NCBI GenBank assembly: GCA_018648945.1
Contig: JABGQJ010000026.1
Coordinates: 1 to 23,601 of the forward strand
Reading direction: 5' to 3'
DNA length: 23,601 nt
Source: Victivallales bacterium
GTDB taxonomy: Bacteria; Verrucomicrobiota; Lentisphaeria; Oligosphaerales; Lenti-02
In this document: piece after piece, positions 21,933 to 23,601 of the stretch
How positions within the stretch are numbered: position 1 is the stretch's first letter
Layout: each line of letters starts with the position of its first letter
Program-made: the position numbers and the translations under genes
Notes under the pieces: model-generated
Databases searched by the model: none
What the model was told of the DNA's origin: nothing
What the model saw: only the letters and a program-made list of their open reading frames with translations

Positions 21933-21952
21933 TCGGAGCTTGCCGGTTTGGC

Positions 21953-23215
21953 ATGGCCCCCTACATTCCCTGCATGGCGGAACGCAATCTTCAGATCACC
22001 GAGAACCAGAACTACGGCTGCATCCAGTGCGGTCGTTGCTGTCGTCGCTTTCATGTGCTGATGTCGGAAGACGAAGCCGAGCGCATCGCCCGGCTGCTGA
22101 AGAGCCGCCCGAACGATCTGCCGACGGAGTTTGTCACCCGCATCAAGGGGCGGCCCTATTTCGCCCGGCGCCCGAACGGGGCGTGCGTATTCCTGGACGA
22201 GGAGACGGGCTACTGCCGGATGCACTCGCTCTTTGGGTTCCGGCAGAAGGCCCTGAGTTGTCGCGGGTACCCGATCAATATTGCCTCGACCTTCGAGGGG
22301 GAGGCCTCCGCTGTCGCCCGCATGGATTGCCCCGCTGTGCAGCAGGACGCGGGGGAGCCGTTGACGAGTCGCCGGGAGGAGATTCGGGGGCTGGCACGGG
22401 AACTGGGACTCAACTTCGAGTTCTCCAGGCGCGAACTTGAGGGGATGAATCGCGAGGCCGTGGCAATGGTCTGCGGGGTCTTGCTGGAACTACTCCAGGA
22501 CAGGACTTTGCCTTCACCCGGGGCCAAGGCGTGGGCGCTGCACGACTTGGTGGTGCGTCTGGAGAAGATGAGGGAGTTCGCCGGTGACCTTGAGACACTT
22601 GCCGAGGTCCTCCCCAATCTGCGTCGTCAGGCCTGCGACGAGGCCCAGCAGCGACCTGCCGCGTGCCTTGGCTGGTTTGGCAGAGCGACCTTCCGGGCTT
22701 GGTTGGGGGCGTGCTTGCGACGGGACACCGAGTTGGTGAAGCCGGGAATCGGCCCACGCGTGCAGCGCGTCTGGGCAATGCTTCGGACCACGGCCGGGTT
22801 TGGTTCGTTTCGCCCGCTGGGCTGGGAACACCCGGATTCCTGCCTGCGCCGGTGCTCTGTGTTTGGGGCGCAGAGCGATGCCTCCGCCAACGACGCCTGG
22901 CGTGCCTACTGGCGGCTGCTGATCAGTCGCATCGAGACCCTCCAGTTCTTCGGTGTCTCCTACTATGAGGAGCCGTTCTTCGTGGGCCTCAAGGCGTTGG
23001 CTCTGACCTACCCCTTGGTTCTCGCCGCTGCCCGTCACCACAGCCGAAGCCGAGGGGCGGACCGCATCGAGGAGCAAGACGTGCATTATGGGGTCGGTGC
23101 CATTGATCACACGCTTGGCCGCTCGCCCTTGCTGCAGTTCGGCATGTGGCGTACGGTCGAGAGCTTCTTCTTTGCCCGCTGGGGGAAGCTGCAGAACAGT
23201 CTTGGTTGGGAGTAG
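21953..23215 (+). CDS. CxxCxxCC (YkgJ-like) metal-cluster protein with unknown C-terminal domain
   Basis: This 420-residue protein begins with a YkgJ-type cysteine domain: C23-I-Q-C26-G-R-C29-C30, then C78, C88-R-M-H91 and C103-R-G-Y-P. This pattern is thought to bind iron or zinc in the YkgJ/FliB-like family, but the biochemical role is largely unknown. The remaining 300 residues are helical, with no recognised catalytic motif, and longer than the roughly 100-200 residues of minimal YkgJ proteins. ATG 21953 is used; a second ATG at 21974 starts just before the Cys cluster, and neither has a well-spaced ribosome site (a GGAG lies 15 bases upstream of the first). It begins 20 bp after the lyase gene and is probably co-transcribed. 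Confidence 0.75.
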   Translation: MAPYIPCMAERNLQITENQNYGCIQCGRCCRRFHVLMSEDEAERIARLLKSRPNDLPTEFVTRIKGRPYFARRPNGACVFLDEETGYCRMHSLFGFRQKALSCRGYPINIASTFEGEASAVARMDCPAVQQDAGEPLTSRREEIRGLARELGLNFEFSRRELEGMNREAVAMVCGVLLELLQDRTLPSPGAKAWALHDLVVRLEKMREFAGDLETLAEVLPNLRRQACDEAQQRPAACLGWFGRATFRAWLGACLRRDTELVKPGIGPRVQRVWAMLRTTAGFGSFRPLGWEHPDSCLRRCSVFGAQSDASANDAWRAYWRLLISRIETLQFFGVSYYEEPFFVGLKALALTYPLVLAAARHHSRSRGADRIEEQDVHYGVGAIDHTLGRSPLLQFGMWRTVESFFFARWGKLQNSLGWE

Positions 23216-23423
23216 CGTCCCTCCGGGGTCTCTCGGCAACTGTGTGCTTTCTCAAGAGGGGGTGCCGAGTTGATCACGGGACACGTGTCGGTCCGCAGGG
23301 CACGGAACCGCTGCCCACCCCAGACGCTCCCCAGATCGGCGCTGCCGCGCCTTCGCGGTGGAGGACCACCGCATCTCCAGGGGGCATGGGAAGTACGTGA
23401 TTTCTGGGAGGTCCCGTGCCTGC

Positions 23424-23601
23424 TACTTCGCCAGTTCGATGGCGACCGTGTTGAAGAACGCGGCGCACTGTCCCATCTGCGGCATGTTGTCGAGGAAGTC
23501 GAGGGAGTACTCCAGGCCGAACATGGTGGGTTTGAGCCCCAGTTCGCGAATGGTCTGGAGGACCTCCCGGGTCTTGCCCGCGCCGGTGCCCCAGGGCACG
23601 T
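23424..23601 (-). CDS. C-terminal part of a sugar-phosphate isomerase/epimerase-like TIM-barrel protein, cut by the window edge
   Basis: The last 58 residues of a minus-strand gene are present, ending at TAG 23424-23426; the start lies beyond the window. The sequence VPWGTGAGKTREVLQTIREL ... FGLEYSLDFLDNMPQM resembles the closing strand-helix unit of xylose-isomerase-like TIM barrels, which include many sugar isomerases and epimerases of heterotrophic bacteria. This tail contains no catalytic residues to define a substrate. The 208-bp gap before it (23216-23423) holds no gene; a weak 7-bp hairpin (23232-23238 with 23263-23269) is the only structure seen. Confidence 0.65.

Noticed and set aside
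23232..23269. 7-bp hairpin (CTCGGCA/TGCCGAG) after the CxxCxxCC gene as a terminator
   Set aside because: The loop is 24 bases and no U-rich tail follows; probably chance.

Overview
The window is GC-rich, densely coding bacterial chromosome with about fifteen substantial genes, one gene fragment at the right edge and possibly another at the left. No phage, insertion sequence, CRISPR array, tRNA or rRNA was recognised. The content (sulfatase, heparinase-type lyase, GH127 and GH4 glycosidases, a URO-D superfamily enzyme, a kinase-fold membrane protein with zinc ribbons, a secreted DxDxDG calcium-repeat protein) suits a free-living polysaccharide degrader. It recalls the Planctomycetes-Verrucomicrobia-Lentisphaerae group, Hydrogenedentota or similar phyla. 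That placement is a guess from gene content; no marker gene was compared.

Layout. At 101-1784 (minus) two membrane proteins appear to share a two-helix plus beta-rich C-terminal architecture; the upstream one follows a good sigma70-like promoter. At 1902-5291 (minus) lie a GH127 beta-L-arabinofuranosidase and a URO-D-like protein, separated by a short tandem-repeat tract. Divergent from these, 5543-8305 (plus) encodes a 920-residue zinc-ribbon pseudokinase with several membrane segments, followed by a type I sulfatase (8394-9935). A strong hairpin terminator at 10058-10087 ends a minus-strand secreted protein (10114-11073). A 366-bp intergenic region rich in inverted repeats separates it from a GH4 glycosidase and a GT4 glycosyltransferase (11440-13991, plus).

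At 14065-16200 (minus) a tautomerase-family protein precedes a B12-binding-type radical SAM protein. That protein carries an unusual C-terminal extension: a lipoprotein-like hydrophobic segment, a Lys/Pro/Glu linker and two copies of a short D-x-H-x-[YF]-E-M motif. A NagA-type deacetylase (16437-17657, minus) diverges from dnaA (17954-19339, plus). After dnaA come a secreted heparinase II/III-family lyase and a CxxCxxCC protein (19401-23215, plus). The window ends in the 3' part of a minus-strand TIM-barrel isomerase-like gene.

Working together: sulfatase, lyase, GH127, GH4 and NagA are consistent with stepwise breakdown of sulfated, uronate-, arabinose- or amino-sugar-containing glycans. They are scattered among housekeeping genes such as dnaA rather than forming one utilisation locus. 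The least expected item is the radical SAM protein with its lipoprotein-like, motif-duplicated tail; next is the membrane pseudokinase.
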